A program made the translations under genes and the position numbers. Below the pieces are notes generated by a model. The model did not search any database and was not told where the DNA came from. It saw only the letters and a program-made list of their open reading frames with translations. Positions 14,649 through 23,419 of a stretch of 52,993 nucleotides of DNA are shown piece after piece; position 1 is the stretch's first letter, and the number at the start of each line of letters is the position of its first letter. The DNA is from Candidatus Yanofskybacteria bacterium RIFCSPLOWO2_01_FULL_39_28 (lineage in GTDB: Bacteria; Patescibacteriota; Minisyncoccia; 2-02-FULL-40-12; GWA2-44-9), in the NCBI GenBank assembly GCA_001794635.1, contig MGKE01000008.1:1-52993 (forward strand), read 5' to 3'.

Positions 14649-16490
14649 TTACTTCTTCGGGATCTGTTTCTCAAGCTCCCGAAGTTGTTCTGGTGTCAGA
14701 TTCTTTATCCGCTCTGTGATTGTCCGGGCATCCTCGGTTGCTTCTCGACTGCCACGAGCCTTCTCGTCAGCAGTACGGGCTTCGGTCTGGATCGGACTTT
14801 CAGACAGCTTGATTGCTAGATTGTCGAAGCTGTGCATCGGGATGACGTCCCGATCAGAGACGTATATCTCGATTCTCACCAGGTGGCCCTCTCTGGTGAC
14901 CGGCAGTTCCGGCGAATGACCGGCACCTGCGGTAAACAGATGGGGAATGTCCTTCAGATAGAGGTAGTACACCGTACCTTGCGTTGGAGTGACTTCACTC
15001 CCCACAAGAGACACAATGCCTTCAACGACCTGTAGGTTTCGGTTGCCTTCGACTGTTGCCCGACGTCCGGTTTCAGTCAGAAGTTTTTCGTAGTTCCTAA
15101 CTGTTTCTTGAGCGCTTCGTCCGCTTGCAACGGTCTGAATGTCGTTGATCGAAACCATGGCCACTCCTTGGAAAGCATGGCTTTCGTTCAGGAGCGGAAC
15201 CACGGCTGTCGGCAGGCCATTGACGTTGTACAACTGAACCGCTGCACCGTGCAGATGCTTGAACTGGATGTCCTGATTCTTATTGACTGCATCCAACACA
15301 GCTGACGTTGTACCGCCTCCCGGCATTTGGTATCTGATGGTCTTGCCTGTCCGAGAGTTGGTATAGACGAGAGCAACCAGTGAGTCGTCACTGGAATTTG
15401 TCGAGGTAATGTCAGTCACCCATTCCGGCTGATCGCCGTTGCCATAGATGAGCAAAGCGCCGTCTCTGTCAGACATGGTAAGGCCTTTCTTGCCCCACCA
15501 GCTGTTGAGCCATCCACTCGAGTACGAACCTTGCCAATTCAGGTAGTTGACGATGAAGTCGTCGGAGACGACCCGGTCAACCCAGCTGGGTACTTTGCTC
15601 AGTTCGTGGAATGTGTTGTTGCCCGAGAACGGATCAACAACCACTACTCCAAGAACTTTTGCACCCGACCAGCCGAGAGTCGGCTTGAAGGCAGTGATAA
15701 CCCACCACGGGTTTCCTTCGTCGTCGATCTCAAGCGATGTTTCAGTTAGGCCAGTGCCGAGATAACCGTTGTTTCGTAGATAACGCTCCAGATTGTCACC
15801 AAAGAAAGCGCCGGGCGTATAACGCATACGCTTTCCTTCGGGGAACTGGACAAGCTCGGCCTGTCGGTGAGGATCTTCTCCTGACACCTTGACGTAGCCG
15901 GGAGTGCCGTTGGTGTTCAACCAGACACTGAAACCGGCGAAGTCCAACGGTGCCACGAAAGTCAGCTCGCCTTTGATCATCTGCACGGTCATCGTCCCAA
16001 GTTCGAACTGGCTTCCAATGGCGCCGGCGGTACCAAGCACCTTCTGGGCTTGATACGAGGCGTTCTCGTTGCTTGCCATTCTCATGTGAGCCGGATCTTT
16101 CGGCTGAATGTCCTGAGTCCAAACCCGCTCTTCAATATCACCCAAGTGGTTGATGACTGAAGCATAGGTATTCGCTCGAAGCATTGCCGAATTGAAGAAG
16201 GCAACTCCGATGTAGATCACGACTGCACCGACAGGAAACACCCACAACAACGGGGTGCCGTCGTCGTCAGCAACAGCAATAATCGCCGCAACCACCCACC
16301 AGATCATGGTCATGAATCCCACGAGTCCGAAGAGCGGATAAACGGTCGTTGCCACAGCGACGTAGAAAATTGCCCAACCAAGAACGAAGGTCACGACGCC
16401 TTGCACGACAGCAGCAATCGGCCTTTTCACCAACATGAGCGGGAGAGCGCCAACAACCGCACTGATCAAAGCCGCAAATAGATAATACAT
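14649..16490 (-). CDS. GC-rich membrane-anchored protein with large external domain, unknown
   Basis: 613 residues. The N-terminus holds four or five hydrophobic helices (to about residue 100), followed by a long soluble region rich in Gly, Asn and Trp with beta-strand-like alternation, and a charged C-terminal helix (RTADEKARGSREATEDARTI). I recognise no family. ATG 16490 is chosen because AGGAG lies 8 nt upstream; the frame extends nine codons further, but those codons encode the ribosome site itself. Base composition is far higher in GC than its neighbours, pointing to transfer or strong codon selection. It has its own promoter and a strong terminator. Confidence 0.8.
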   Translation of the reverse strand: MYYLFAALISAVVGALPLMLVKRPIAAVVQGVVTFVLGWAIFYVAVATTVYPLFGLVGFMTMIWWVVAAIIAVADDDGTPLLWVFPVGAVVIYIGVAFFNSAMLRANTYASVINHLGDIEERVWTQDIQPKDPAHMRMASNENASYQAQKVLGTAGAIGSQFELGTMTVQMIKGELTFVAPLDFAGFSVWLNTNGTPGYVKVSGEDPHRQAELVQFPEGKRMRYTPGAFFGDNLERYLRNNGYLGTGLTETSLEIDDEGNPWWVITAFKPTLGWSGAKVLGVVVVDPFSGNNTFHELSKVPSWVDRVVSDDFIVNYLNWQGSYSSGWLNSWWGKKGLTMSDRDGALLIYGNGDQPEWVTDITSTNSSDDSLVALVYTNSRTGKTIRYQMPGGGTTSAVLDAVNKNQDIQFKHLHGAAVQLYNVNGLPTAVVPLLNESHAFQGVAMVSINDIQTVASGRSAQETVRNYEKLLTETGRRATVEGNRNLQVVEGIVSLVGSEVTPTQGTVYYLYLKDIPHLFTAGAGHSPELPVTREGHLVRIEIYVSDRDVIPMHSFDNLAIKLSESPIQTEARTADEKARGSREATEDARTITERIKNLTPEQLRELEKQIPKK

Positions 16491-16562
16491 CTCTTTTCTC
16501 CTTGCTATTTGAGGCATAGCTGCCGTCCGGGTTGTCGACGAACTGTCTCAACTGATGCCTAT

Positions 16563-16592
16563 ATTTTAACATAATCTGCGTATTTTTGTCAA
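16563..16592 (-). promoter_or_regulatory. Promoter of the GC-rich membrane protein gene
   Basis: On the minus strand, TTGACA (16592-16587), 18-bp spacer and TAAAAT (16568-16563). The leader of about 65 nt is GC-rich like the gene. Confidence 0.7.
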
Positions 16593-16661
16593 TGGTTTGA
16601 CTGAATTAAATCTTTATTTAATAATCTAGACCAGTATCTTGAAGTTTGAGAAGGATAAATT

Positions 16662-17060
16662 GTGAATGGAGCAATGATTTTGCAAGCGGCTATTGCTGGA
16701 CTATTTTTCAGTGTTTGGCCTCTTTTGATGAACAGAAGCGGGCTTCCAGGTATGCACGCAGCTTTTATTTTTGTATTGATCCAGCTTCTAATTATTACTC
16801 CACTAGTAATAAGCGGTCTTGATTCAAACATGTTTAACCGCTGGTCTGTTGCCGCAAGCATCTTTGCATCTATTGGATTATTAATATTTACCAACGGACT
16901 TGAAAAAATATCCCCTAAAGAAGTAAGTAATTTTTTTGTTATAGTACTGGTAGTCCAAGTCTGCGTCCCGGCAATATACCAGGTCGTCCTTACCGGCATA
17001 ACCCCGCAAAGAGCATTGGGTTTCGCCGCCGCCCTAATCGCCGCGATTTTGTTAAAGTAA
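16662..17060 (+). CDS. Small EamA/DMT-like membrane protein
   Basis: 132 residues with four to five hydrophobic helices. Features such as PLLMNRSGLPGMHAAFIF and NGLEKISPKEVSNFFVIVLVVQV resemble a half DMT (drug/metabolite) transporter, with the conserved start-of-helix Pro and Gly positions. The start is GTG 16662 with AAGGA upstream. A minus-strand open frame over the same region is its shadow. Substrate unknown; a half-size carrier would have to work as a dimer. Confidence 0.65.
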   Translation: MNGAMILQAAIAGLFFSVWPLLMNRSGLPGMHAAFIFVLIQLLIITPLVISGLDSNMFNRWSVAASIFASIGLLIFTNGLEKISPKEVSNFFVIVLVVQVCVPAIYQVVLTGITPQRALGFAAALIAAILLK

Positions 17061-17071
17061 ATACATAAATA

Positions 17072-17100
17072 TTGACTTTTAAATACCGTGGTGTTAATAT
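17072..17100 (+). promoter_or_regulatory. Promoter of the small lipoprotein gene
   Basis: TTGACT (17072-17077), 17-bp spacer, TAATAT (17095-17100). Confidence 0.7.
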
Positions 17101-17127
17101 AAACAAGTTCTGAGAGAGGACCTGACA

Positions 17128-17436
17128 TTGAAAATACTCTTGAAAATACTGCTTCGGTTCTTTTTCATTTTTGCCATGTTTTTATTTATTGGATGTGAGG
17201 AGTCTCAGGCAGCAAAAGAAATAAGACTAAGACAAACAGCCGAAAGAGTTACACAACAAAAGGTCAGAGTTGCCGAAGAAATAGTTTCAAATATAAACTA
17301 CTTCATGGACCCGAGAACAAAACTTTGTTTTGCTTATTACCGGGAAAATTATTCTAAGGGTGGACCAGCTCTTGCCACCGTCCCCTGTGAAGCGATCCAG
17401 CCTAACTTGCTTGGCACAGCCCCTATTTCTGAGTAA
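17128..17436 (+). CDS. Small lipoprotein
   Basis: 102 residues starting from TTG with AGAGGA 8 nt upstream. A basic, hydrophobic signal (KILLKILLRFFFIFAMFLF) ends in IGC, a lipobox-like site that would be lipidated and anchored in the membrane. The mature part begins EESQAAKEIRLRQ and forms an amphipathic helix, then DPRTKLCFAYYREN and VPCEAIQP with two Cys that could form a disulfide. Family not recognised. It has a consensus promoter and a strong terminator. Confidence 0.72.
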   Translation: MKILLKILLRFFFIFAMFLFIGCEESQAAKEIRLRQTAERVTQQKVRVAEEIVSNINYFMDPRTKLCFAYYRENYSKGGPALATVPCEAIQPNLLGTAPISE

Positions 17437-17446
17437 GTGTATCTTG

Positions 17447-17481
17447 CCCGTCAGTAAAATCTGACGGGTTTTTATTTTATA
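17447..17481 (+). terminator. Terminator of the lipoprotein gene
   Basis: CCCGTCAG/CTGACGGG stem, AT-rich loop, then TTTTTATTTT. Confidence 0.85.
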
Positions 17482-17515
17482 AAAACCAACTGATGGTTAC
17501 GGTCGAGAAATCGAG

Positions 17516-17691
17516 CCCAGCCCTTGGCCATCTGAAGCAATTGAGACCCCGAGGTCGCTGGATGATATAATATTGGCCGTTTTAGGCCAAATCAGCCAGC
17601 GACCAGAGGGGCGAACTTAGCTGAGGCGACGAGGCAGCTCCGGAGGAGTGCCGAGGAGCCGGAGGCGTGCTGAAGATGGCTTAGGGCTGGG
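17516..17691 (+). repeat. Dispersed structured element, copy A
   Basis: A 176-bp element. Its terminal arms CCCAGCCC and GGGCTGGG pair, next to GGCCATCT / AGATGGC. Inside, GGTCGCTGG pairs with CCAGCGACC around a TGGCC/GGCCA hairpin. The core is nearly identical to 23420-23609 apart from a few small differences, while the outermost arms differ. It lies between the lipoprotein terminator and the convergent permease gene. It contains no credible coding frame. Confidence 0.88.
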
Positions 17692-17728
17692 CGAGATGGA
17701 TGAAGAATTAGTAAGGTGAGAGCAATTT

Positions 17729-18877
17729 TTACCTCGTAAATAATGTATAACCAATACCGCCGGCAAAGATAAAAGCCAAGAGATATAACGTCCAAGCGGG
17801 AATTCGTAGACTATATTCCGGAACCCTGTCGCCATGTGATTTTGCTTTGATATACATGAATATAAGAATGAAGGCCTCAAGTCCAATCCCAACTGCTCCG
17901 GCCAAACTAATAACGTCAATAAAATTCCTTAATCCTCCCAAAAACAAAACAAAAGGCGGAGTAACAACCAATAACCACGATATTTTTCTTCCAAACCCAT
18001 AATCAAGCATGAAAACCTCAAGTAAAGCAGTGCTAAGCATAAGATACGAAGTACTGACAGCCATAATACCGAATAAAGAACCAAGAAATACTATTCGTCC
18101 GCCAATTTGGTCAATCAGGCCGCTAATAGCATCGGGAGTAGTTGAATCACCGGAAATCCCTAAAACGGTAAGCCCAAAAACAAAATACAAAATCGCAACT
18201 AATAATACTGAGGCAAAGATAGCTTTCTTAAAATAATTCTCACTACCAGTAAGGATCCGGCGTTGAATCGGTATCGCCGACAAACCGCCAAAAGCAAAAA
18301 GTAAAACTCCGTAAGGAAAGAACCAAAACTCAAGATTTACATACGAATAGTTTGAAAGATTAACATCCCCTATTCCAAAACCAAAGATAAGGCCGATAAC
18401 GGCAATGAAAAGAAAAGAAAGCCCAAGTTCCACCCAAGCTACCGTTCTGATACCAAGCAAAACCAAAAAAGAAGCAATGCCAAAAAACCAGATACTAAAA
18501 CTGCTGGGAGACAAATAAAAAACAGAGGATAAGACATTCGGTAAAAATTCACCGGCAATAATAATATAAGCAAGCAGGGCGGCATAAGTTGTCAGGAGCA
18601 AAGAAAAGAAAAGCAGTCGTTTCCAGAAATTGCCAAGATAAAGCTGGGTATAACCAACCATCTGATGGGGCTGATGAGTTCTCAGAATAACTTCGCCGTA
18701 AATAAAGTATAAAAACAAGGTAGCCAGTCCGGTACCAATCAAAAACAAAAAACCGATCCAGAAACCGGCTTTAGCAAAGGCGAACGGAATTCCAAAAACC
18801 CCGACCCCAACCATTGTTCCAATTAATACGGCCGTTGCCTGAAGGAATGGCTTATTTTTCAGAATCTGAATCAACAT
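17729..18877 (-). CDS. Amino-acid permease, aromatic/HAAAP-like
   Basis: 382 residues with eleven hydrophobic helices. The N-terminal ATAVLIGTMVGVGVFGIPFAFAKAG is the unwound first helix of APC-superfamily amino-acid carriers, of the tryptophan/tyrosine permease subgroup. A conserved FAFGGLSAIP helix follows near residue 195. ATG 18877 is preferred: AGGAGG lies 9 nt upstream within the end of the preceding MgtC gene, whereas the longer frame starts at a GTG that abuts the ribosome site. The overlap of about 26 bp with mgtC indicates coupling. The likely role is import of amino acids the cell cannot make. Confidence 0.85.
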   Translation of the reverse strand: MLIQILKNKPFLQATAVLIGTMVGVGVFGIPFAFAKAGFWIGFLFLIGTGLATLFLYFIYGEVILRTHQPHQMVGYTQLYLGNFWKRLLFFSLLLTTYAALLAYIIIAGEFLPNVLSSVFYLSPSSFSIWFFGIASFLVLLGIRTVAWVELGLSFLFIAVIGLIFGFGIGDVNLSNYSYVNLEFWFFPYGVLLFAFGGLSAIPIQRRILTGSENYFKKAIFASVLLVAILYFVFGLTVLGISGDSTTPDAISGLIDQIGGRIVFLGSLFGIMAVSTSYLMLSTALLEVFMLDYGFGRKISWLLVVTPPFVLFLGGLRNFIDVISLAGAVGIGLEAFILIFMYIKAKSHGDRVPEYSLRIPAWTLYLLAFIFAGGIGYTLFTR

Positions 18878-19388
18878 GATGAACACCCTCCTTTAATTCT
18901 CCGAAAATCCCTTCTCCTCTATATCGCATTTCTCTAGTCAAATATTTCTCAACCAACCAAAGTCCGCCTAAAACCAGATAAACAATCAGGGTTGTAATAA
19001 TAGCGGCTGAATACATTCCTAAACCACTGGCAATACCGACTATTGCTACCGCCCAAAGACTGGCCGCAGTTGTAGTCCCTTCAATTTTGCTTTCCCTTCT
19101 CAAGATCGTGCCGGCGCCAATAAAACCAATGCCGACGATAATATTGGCGATAAGATGATAGTCAAAACCATATTCCCCGTTAACCGATGGATAATTCTCA
19201 AAAAGATATATGGAAATTACACTCGCCAATGCTGCGCCCAAGCAAACAAGAATATGAGTTCTCAAGCCAGCTACTTTTCCAGAACGCTCTCGCTCAAATC
19301 CAACAATCCCGCCAAGCAAAGTAGCTACTAGAAGCTTGTCTATGGTGTCAAAATCTAATTTAGACAAAATATCGGTCAGCCATTCCAT
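18852..19388 (-). CDS. MgtC/SapB family membrane protein
   Basis: The family pattern is clear: LLGGIVGFERERSGKVAGLRTHILVCLGAA, then IVGIGFIGAGTILR and TTAASLWAVAIVGIASGLGMY, giving four to five helices. 178 residues, with a short acidic tail (HHVDSDSEK) and no ACT-like domain. MgtC proteins modulate ATP synthase or magnesium homeostasis in other bacteria; the role here is unknown. ATG 19388 (MEWLTD) matches the usual family start. The frame extends upstream to a TTG. It overlaps the permease start. Confidence 0.88.
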   Translation of the reverse strand: MEWLTDILSKLDFDTIDKLLVATLLGGIVGFERERSGKVAGLRTHILVCLGAALASVISIYLFENYPSVNGEYGFDYHLIANIIVGIGFIGAGTILRRESKIEGTTTAASLWAVAIVGIASGLGMYSAAIITTLIVYLVLGGLWLVEKYLTREMRYRGEGIFGELKEGVHHVDSDSEK

Positions 19389-19448
19389 AGACTTAAGATT
19401 AGAATATTTAAAAAAACAAAACAACTAAAATTGTGAACATTTCAATTA

Positions 19449-21785
19449 CTACTTGAGAGCTATCTTGAGGACATCTTCCATTGTTTTAGCAAAATAGAAC
19501 TTCATGTCTTTTTTAATTTCTTTGGGAATATCCTCCATGTCTTTTTTATTCTCTGCCGGAAGAATTACGACTTTAAGCCCGGCTCGGTGAGCGGCCAAAA
19601 CTTTTTCTTTAACTCCGCCAATTCCCAACACCTTGCCGCGAAGCGTTACTTCTCCGGTCATGCAGACTTCTTTCTTGAAAGGTTTTTTCAAAAACATGGA
19701 TATAAGAGCAGTTGTTATGGTAATACCGGCTGATGGTCCGTCTTTTTTGATTCCCCCTTCAGGAACATGGATGTGAATATCATCTCCGCTAAAATCTTCT
19801 TTCACACCAAATTTTGCTGAATAAGCCCGAGCAAAACTCAAGGCGGCTAAAGCCGATTCTTTCATCACTGATCCCAATTGACCAGTTATGGTAAGTTTTC
19901 CCTTGCCAGGCATTTTAGTAACTTCAATATCCAAAATCTCTCCCCCAACCGGCGTCCAACCAAGACCAGTAGCCCGACCAATCTCGTCCTTAGTTTCAGC
20001 CATCTGGTGAGAATATTTTGCCGGACCAAGATAATTATGTACCGTTTCTTTGGTTACGGTTATTTGTTTATGAGAAGACGATTCAACGAGTTTTCTTGTA
20101 ATTTTTCTGGCAATCGCCGCCAGTTGGCGCTCCAAGTCTCGGACCCCAGCTTCTCGAGTGTGTTTTTGAATAATATCTGAAAGAGCTGAGTCAGAGAAAG
20201 TTAAAGCTCTTTTTTTGAGCCCATGTTCAATAAACAACTTGGGTAAAAGAAAGTTTTTGGCAATATGCAGTTTTTCCATTTCAGTATAGCCGGGAAAGGG
20301 AATAACTTCTAAACGGTCTCTCAAAGCTGGAGGGATTGTTTCAAGAACATTAGCTGTAGTGATAAACATTACTTCTGACAAATCAAAAGGCACTTCAAGA
20401 TAATGATCTGAAAAAGAATTGTTTTGTTGCGGATCTAAAGCTTCCAAAAGCGCCGCTGAAGGGTCACCGCGGAAATCCATGCCAATTTTATCTATTTCAT
20501 CAAGCATAAAAACAGGATTCTTGACTCTAGCCGTATTGAGACCCTGTATTATTCTTCCCGGTAAAGCGCCGACATAAGTCCTTCGGTGGCCCCTGATTTC
20601 AGCTTCGTCTCTTAAACCGCCCAGAGACACCCTGACAAATTTGCGCCCCAACGCTTTGGCAACAGATTGGCCGATTGAGGTTTTGCCAGTGCCAGGCGGA
20701 CCGACAAGACAAAGAATCGGCCCTTTTAATTTACCGACTTGTTTCTGGACAGCTAAATATTCAAGGACCCGTTCTTTAACTTTGGTTAAACCGTAATGAT
20801 CTTGGTTTAAAACTTTTTCCGCTGTCTTGAGATCTATTTTCTCTTTTGTTTTTTTAGACCAAGGCAATTCTACAATCAAATCCAAATAAGTTCTCAAATA
20901 TGATACTTCCGGATTAAAAGGAGGCATTTTCATCATACGGTTTAACTCTTTGGTCGCCTTTTCTTTAACTTCCTTAGGCATTCCGGCTGATTCAATCTTG
21001 GTTCTCAAACCATTAAATTCATCTTTTTCATCGTCAACACCAAGCTCTTTTTCAATGCTTTTCAGCTGTTCCCGCAAAAATAATTCTTTTTGCATCTTGC
21101 CGATTTGTTTTTTGGTTTCTTTGGTAACAACTTTTTCAGCTTCTGATATTTCAATCTCACGGGTTAAAAAATAGTTAAGCTTTTTCAGGGCTTCAACTGG
21201 ATTTACGGCCTCAAGAATACTCTGCTGGTCTTGAATTTCCAGGCCCAAATTTACCGTAACCAAGCTGACTATTTGGTCGGTGTCTTTAATTTGAGACATC
21301 ATATAAATTATTTCCGGAGACACTGACGGGAAAGATTTGAATTCAGAAATAGTGCGGAACTGGTCTATCACTAATCTGGTCAAAGCCCTTTCTTCAAGAT
21401 CATCACCGCTCGTTCCTTTGCCGGCCATCGGCTCAAATTTAACTTTAAAAAACGGCTCTTCGCTGGAAAAATCAGATATTCTGGCTTTAACCAGTCCTTC
21501 TACGTCAACCTTTGACGAGCCGTCGGGTAGTTTAAAAGTGGAAACTATTCGGCCCACAGTGCCGACCCGGAATAAATCAGGAGTCTGAACATTGTCTTCA
21601 ATGTTTTTCTGAGTAACAAAAAACACCAATCTTTCATTGGTCATTGCTTGTTCCAACGCCGTCATTGATTTGGGCCTTTGAACAATAAGGGGAATTACAA
21701 CTTTCGGGAAAAGAACGGTGTTTTTAAGTGCTATCAACGGTAATTCCTCCGGAATAAATATATTGTTTATTTTAAAATTCGGCAT
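19449..21785 (-). CDS. lon: ATP-dependent protease Lon
   Basis: 778 residues with the LonA layout: N-terminal substrate domain (LPLIALKNTVLFP), coiled coil to ~residue 300, AAA+ module with Walker A GPPGTGKTS, Walker B MLDEIDKIG and sensor region, then the protease domain with catalytic Ser in KDGPSAGITI and Lys in GVKEKVLAAHRAG. It degrades misfolded and regulatory proteins in the cytoplasm. Usual length. The gene lies between mgtC and a LOG-family gene, all on the minus strand, with short gaps lacking obvious terminators. Confidence 0.97.
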   Translation of the reverse strand: MPNFKINNIFIPEELPLIALKNTVLFPKVVIPLIVQRPKSMTALEQAMTNERLVFFVTQKNIEDNVQTPDLFRVGTVGRIVSTFKLPDGSSKVDVEGLVKARISDFSSEEPFFKVKFEPMAGKGTSGDDLEERALTRLVIDQFRTISEFKSFPSVSPEIIYMMSQIKDTDQIVSLVTVNLGLEIQDQQSILEAVNPVEALKKLNYFLTREIEISEAEKVVTKETKKQIGKMQKELFLREQLKSIEKELGVDDEKDEFNGLRTKIESAGMPKEVKEKATKELNRMMKMPPFNPEVSYLRTYLDLIVELPWSKKTKEKIDLKTAEKVLNQDHYGLTKVKERVLEYLAVQKQVGKLKGPILCLVGPPGTGKTSIGQSVAKALGRKFVRVSLGGLRDEAEIRGHRRTYVGALPGRIIQGLNTARVKNPVFMLDEIDKIGMDFRGDPSAALLEALDPQQNNSFSDHYLEVPFDLSEVMFITTANVLETIPPALRDRLEVIPFPGYTEMEKLHIAKNFLLPKLFIEHGLKKRALTFSDSALSDIIQKHTREAGVRDLERQLAAIARKITRKLVESSSHKQITVTKETVHNYLGPAKYSHQMAETKDEIGRATGLGWTPVGGEILDIEVTKMPGKGKLTITGQLGSVMKESALAALSFARAYSAKFGVKEDFSGDDIHIHVPEGGIKKDGPSAGITITTALISMFLKKPFKKEVCMTGEVTLRGKVLGIGGVKEKVLAAHRAGLKVVILPAENKKDMEDIPKEIKKDMKFYFAKTMEDVLKIALK

Positions 21786-21831
21786 TTCTAGAATATTTTA
21801 ATAAATTTTGAGAAAAAGTCAACCAATCAAC

Positions 21832-22563
21832 TTAGTAGTACCAATCTTCTCTTGGTGGGGCATCTTTTATGAGTTCAAAGGCCTCTTCGGCTGTATCAAC
21901 TATTTTATAAATAAGAAAATCTTCTTTATCTATTGTCTTGTACTCTTGATATAGAACATTTTTTAAACAATTATCTATGTGGCCCCAGTAATCTGTTCCT
22001 ACTAGAACAACTGGTATTTTTTCTGATATTTTTTTGGTTTGGATCAAAGTTATCAACTCAAAAACTTCATCCAACGTTCCCAGCCCGCCAGGAAAAAATA
22101 CATACGCCCGAGCGGCAAAAGAAAGCATGACTTTTCTTACAAAAAAATAATGGAAAGCTGCGCTTTCCTGGACATAGGGATTTATTCTTTGTTCCATTTC
22201 AAGCTGGATATTTAATCCGATTGACTTGCCTCCGCCCTCAACCGCTCCCCGATTGCCTGCTTCCATAATACCGGGACCGCCGCCAGTAACTACGGCAAAC
22301 CCGTCTTCAGCCACCATTTTACCCAGCTTACGGGCTTCTTCATACCATCTATCACCTTCAACGGTTCTTGCAGAACCAAAAAAGGACACTGTTTTTTTAA
22401 AATCAGCTAAAAATTGCCAACCATCAACAAATTCAGAAAGTATCCTAAACACTCTCCAGTGAAGTGAAGTCCTGAAATCTTCCCCCGGTTTAGGTTTTGG
22501 CTTTGGCGGCGGTAGTTTGGAAGCCGGAAGATTTAGCTTGCTCTTTTTAATACCATTAGTCAT
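21832..22563 (-). CDS. LOG family protein (TIGR00730-type phosphoribohydrolase)
   Basis: 243 residues. VTGGGPGIMEAGNRGA and PGGLGTLDEVFE are the two signature motifs of LOG proteins, which cleave the ribose-5'-phosphate from N6-modified AMP in plants and some bacteria. In bacteria without cytokinins the physiological substrate is unclear, though nucleotide salvage is likely. An N-terminal Pro/Lys-rich leader of about 25 residues (LPPPKPKPKPGED) is unusual. It lies upstream of lon on the same strand. Confidence 0.88.
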   Translation of the reverse strand: MTNGIKKSKLNLPASKLPPPKPKPKPGEDFRTSLHWRVFRILSEFVDGWQFLADFKKTVSFFGSARTVEGDRWYEEARKLGKMVAEDGFAVVTGGGPGIMEAGNRGAVEGGGKSIGLNIQLEMEQRINPYVQESAAFHYFFVRKVMLSFAARAYVFFPGGLGTLDEVFELITLIQTKKISEKIPVVLVGTDYWGHIDNCLKNVLYQEYKTIDKEDFLIYKIVDTAEEAFELIKDAPPREDWYY

Positions 22564-22610
22564 AATAAATTTATCTTACAACTTTGAGGATATTTTTGAA
22601 GAGGATAACT

Positions 22611-22837
22611 TAGCTCGCCCCCACCTCATCTTCATCAAAGGACTACGCCTCATGGAGTCCTTACAGTCGCAGAGGTTATATTTTCTCTGACCAATGGTGG
22701 TTGCCCCCGGTCAGGCCATGCGGATCGGCCAAAATCCCGACCGAGCCTGACCACCCCCATTGGACTCCCAGGAAAATATAACCTCTGCTCCTTAATGACT
22801 ATCTATTCGTTGTATTGATTCAGATGAGATGGGGCTA
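22611..22837. repeat. 227-bp nested palindromic element between genes
   Basis: The gap before the 22954 gene is one folded structure. A 17-bp perfect inverted repeat (22669-22685 with 22772-22788), CCAATGG/CCATTGG (22691, 22757) and GGTCAGGC/GCCTGACC (22709, 22745) nest inside an imperfect outer stem around CTCATCT/AGATGAG. A side hairpin AAGGACT/AGTCCTT lies at 22638-22662. It is GC-richer than its surroundings. No coding potential is apparent. Confidence 0.85.
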
Positions 22838-22908
22838 CGCAATATTGACGGCTAAAAGGTTTCAAAAATGGTACGGAAAGGATTCGCTGTGATTTTTTTA
22901 TACAAAAC

Positions 22909-22937
22909 TTGCAAAGTTAATAAAAATGTGATATAAT
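22909..22937 (+). promoter_or_regulatory. Promoter of the 90-residue gene
   Basis: TTGCAA (22909-22914), 17-bp spacer and a consensus TATAAT (22932-22937). The predicted start near 22944 leaves about 10 nt of leader before ATG 22954. Confidence 0.75.
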
Positions 22938-22953
22938 CTGAAACGAGGTGAAT

Positions 22954-23226
22954 ATGTCGCCACTCCCAGTGAGATCAGGTCGATTAGAGGATCCGGTTTT
23001 CCTAGAAGAATTTCGACTACACATTGTCTCGGAACTTCTGGAACTGGTCACCCATCCTGGTTCTGGATATGGCTCCAGAGCTAGCGAAATTTACACTCGC
23101 TTTGACAACGAAGGACAACTTCCTCTTAGTGACAGACTCGTAGACGGTATGTTTGTAAGATGCTGTCAGGAAATCAGACTAACTCCTGACGAAATCAACC
23201 AACTCCAATCCCAATGGTTTTCCTAA
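22954..23226 (+). CDS. Hypothetical acidic protein, 90 residues
   Basis: Starts at ATG 22954 with GAGG 5 nt upstream; a GTG two codons earlier is in frame. The product is soluble and helical, rich in Glu, Leu and Arg, with no recognised domain. The C-terminus (ELTPDE-like region and NQLQSQWFS) ends cleanly before a strong terminator. A consensus promoter upstream supports expression. I do not recognise the family. Confidence 0.65.
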   Translation: MSPLPVRSGRLEDPVFLEEFRLHIVSELLELVTHPGSGYGSRASEIYTRFDNEGQLPLSDRLVDGMFVRCCQEIRLTPDEINQLQSQWFS

Positions 23227-23271
23227 AAGTTATCCTTCTAACTCAACTGATCAACATCTGCCAAATTATAC

Positions 23272-23309
23272 AAGCCTCGCATGGTTAATCACCACACGAG
23301 GCTTTTTTG
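23272..23309 (+). terminator. Terminator of the 90-residue gene
   Basis: AAGCCTCG/CGAGGCTT stem with a 17-nt loop and six T. A near-palindrome around GTTAAACA/TGTTTAAC follows at about 23374-23395. Confidence 0.75.
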
Positions 23310-23419
23310 TTTTCACGAAAAAATATAAAAATTGCGTTGCCTTAGGTTTTCTGAAACCTTTGACAAACATGTTAAACATCGAGTGTTTAACATTGCTTTA
23401 ATAATTTGAACCGCAAACA

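Noticed and set aside
16589-17128. 179-residue minus-strand frame
   Set aside because: It is the shadow of the EamA-like gene. It reads through that gene and lacks a promoter and ribosome site.
17592-17795. Short frames in the dispersed repeat copies
   Set aside because: They follow the repeat on the wrong strand and have no ribosome site; the same frames are not kept between copies.
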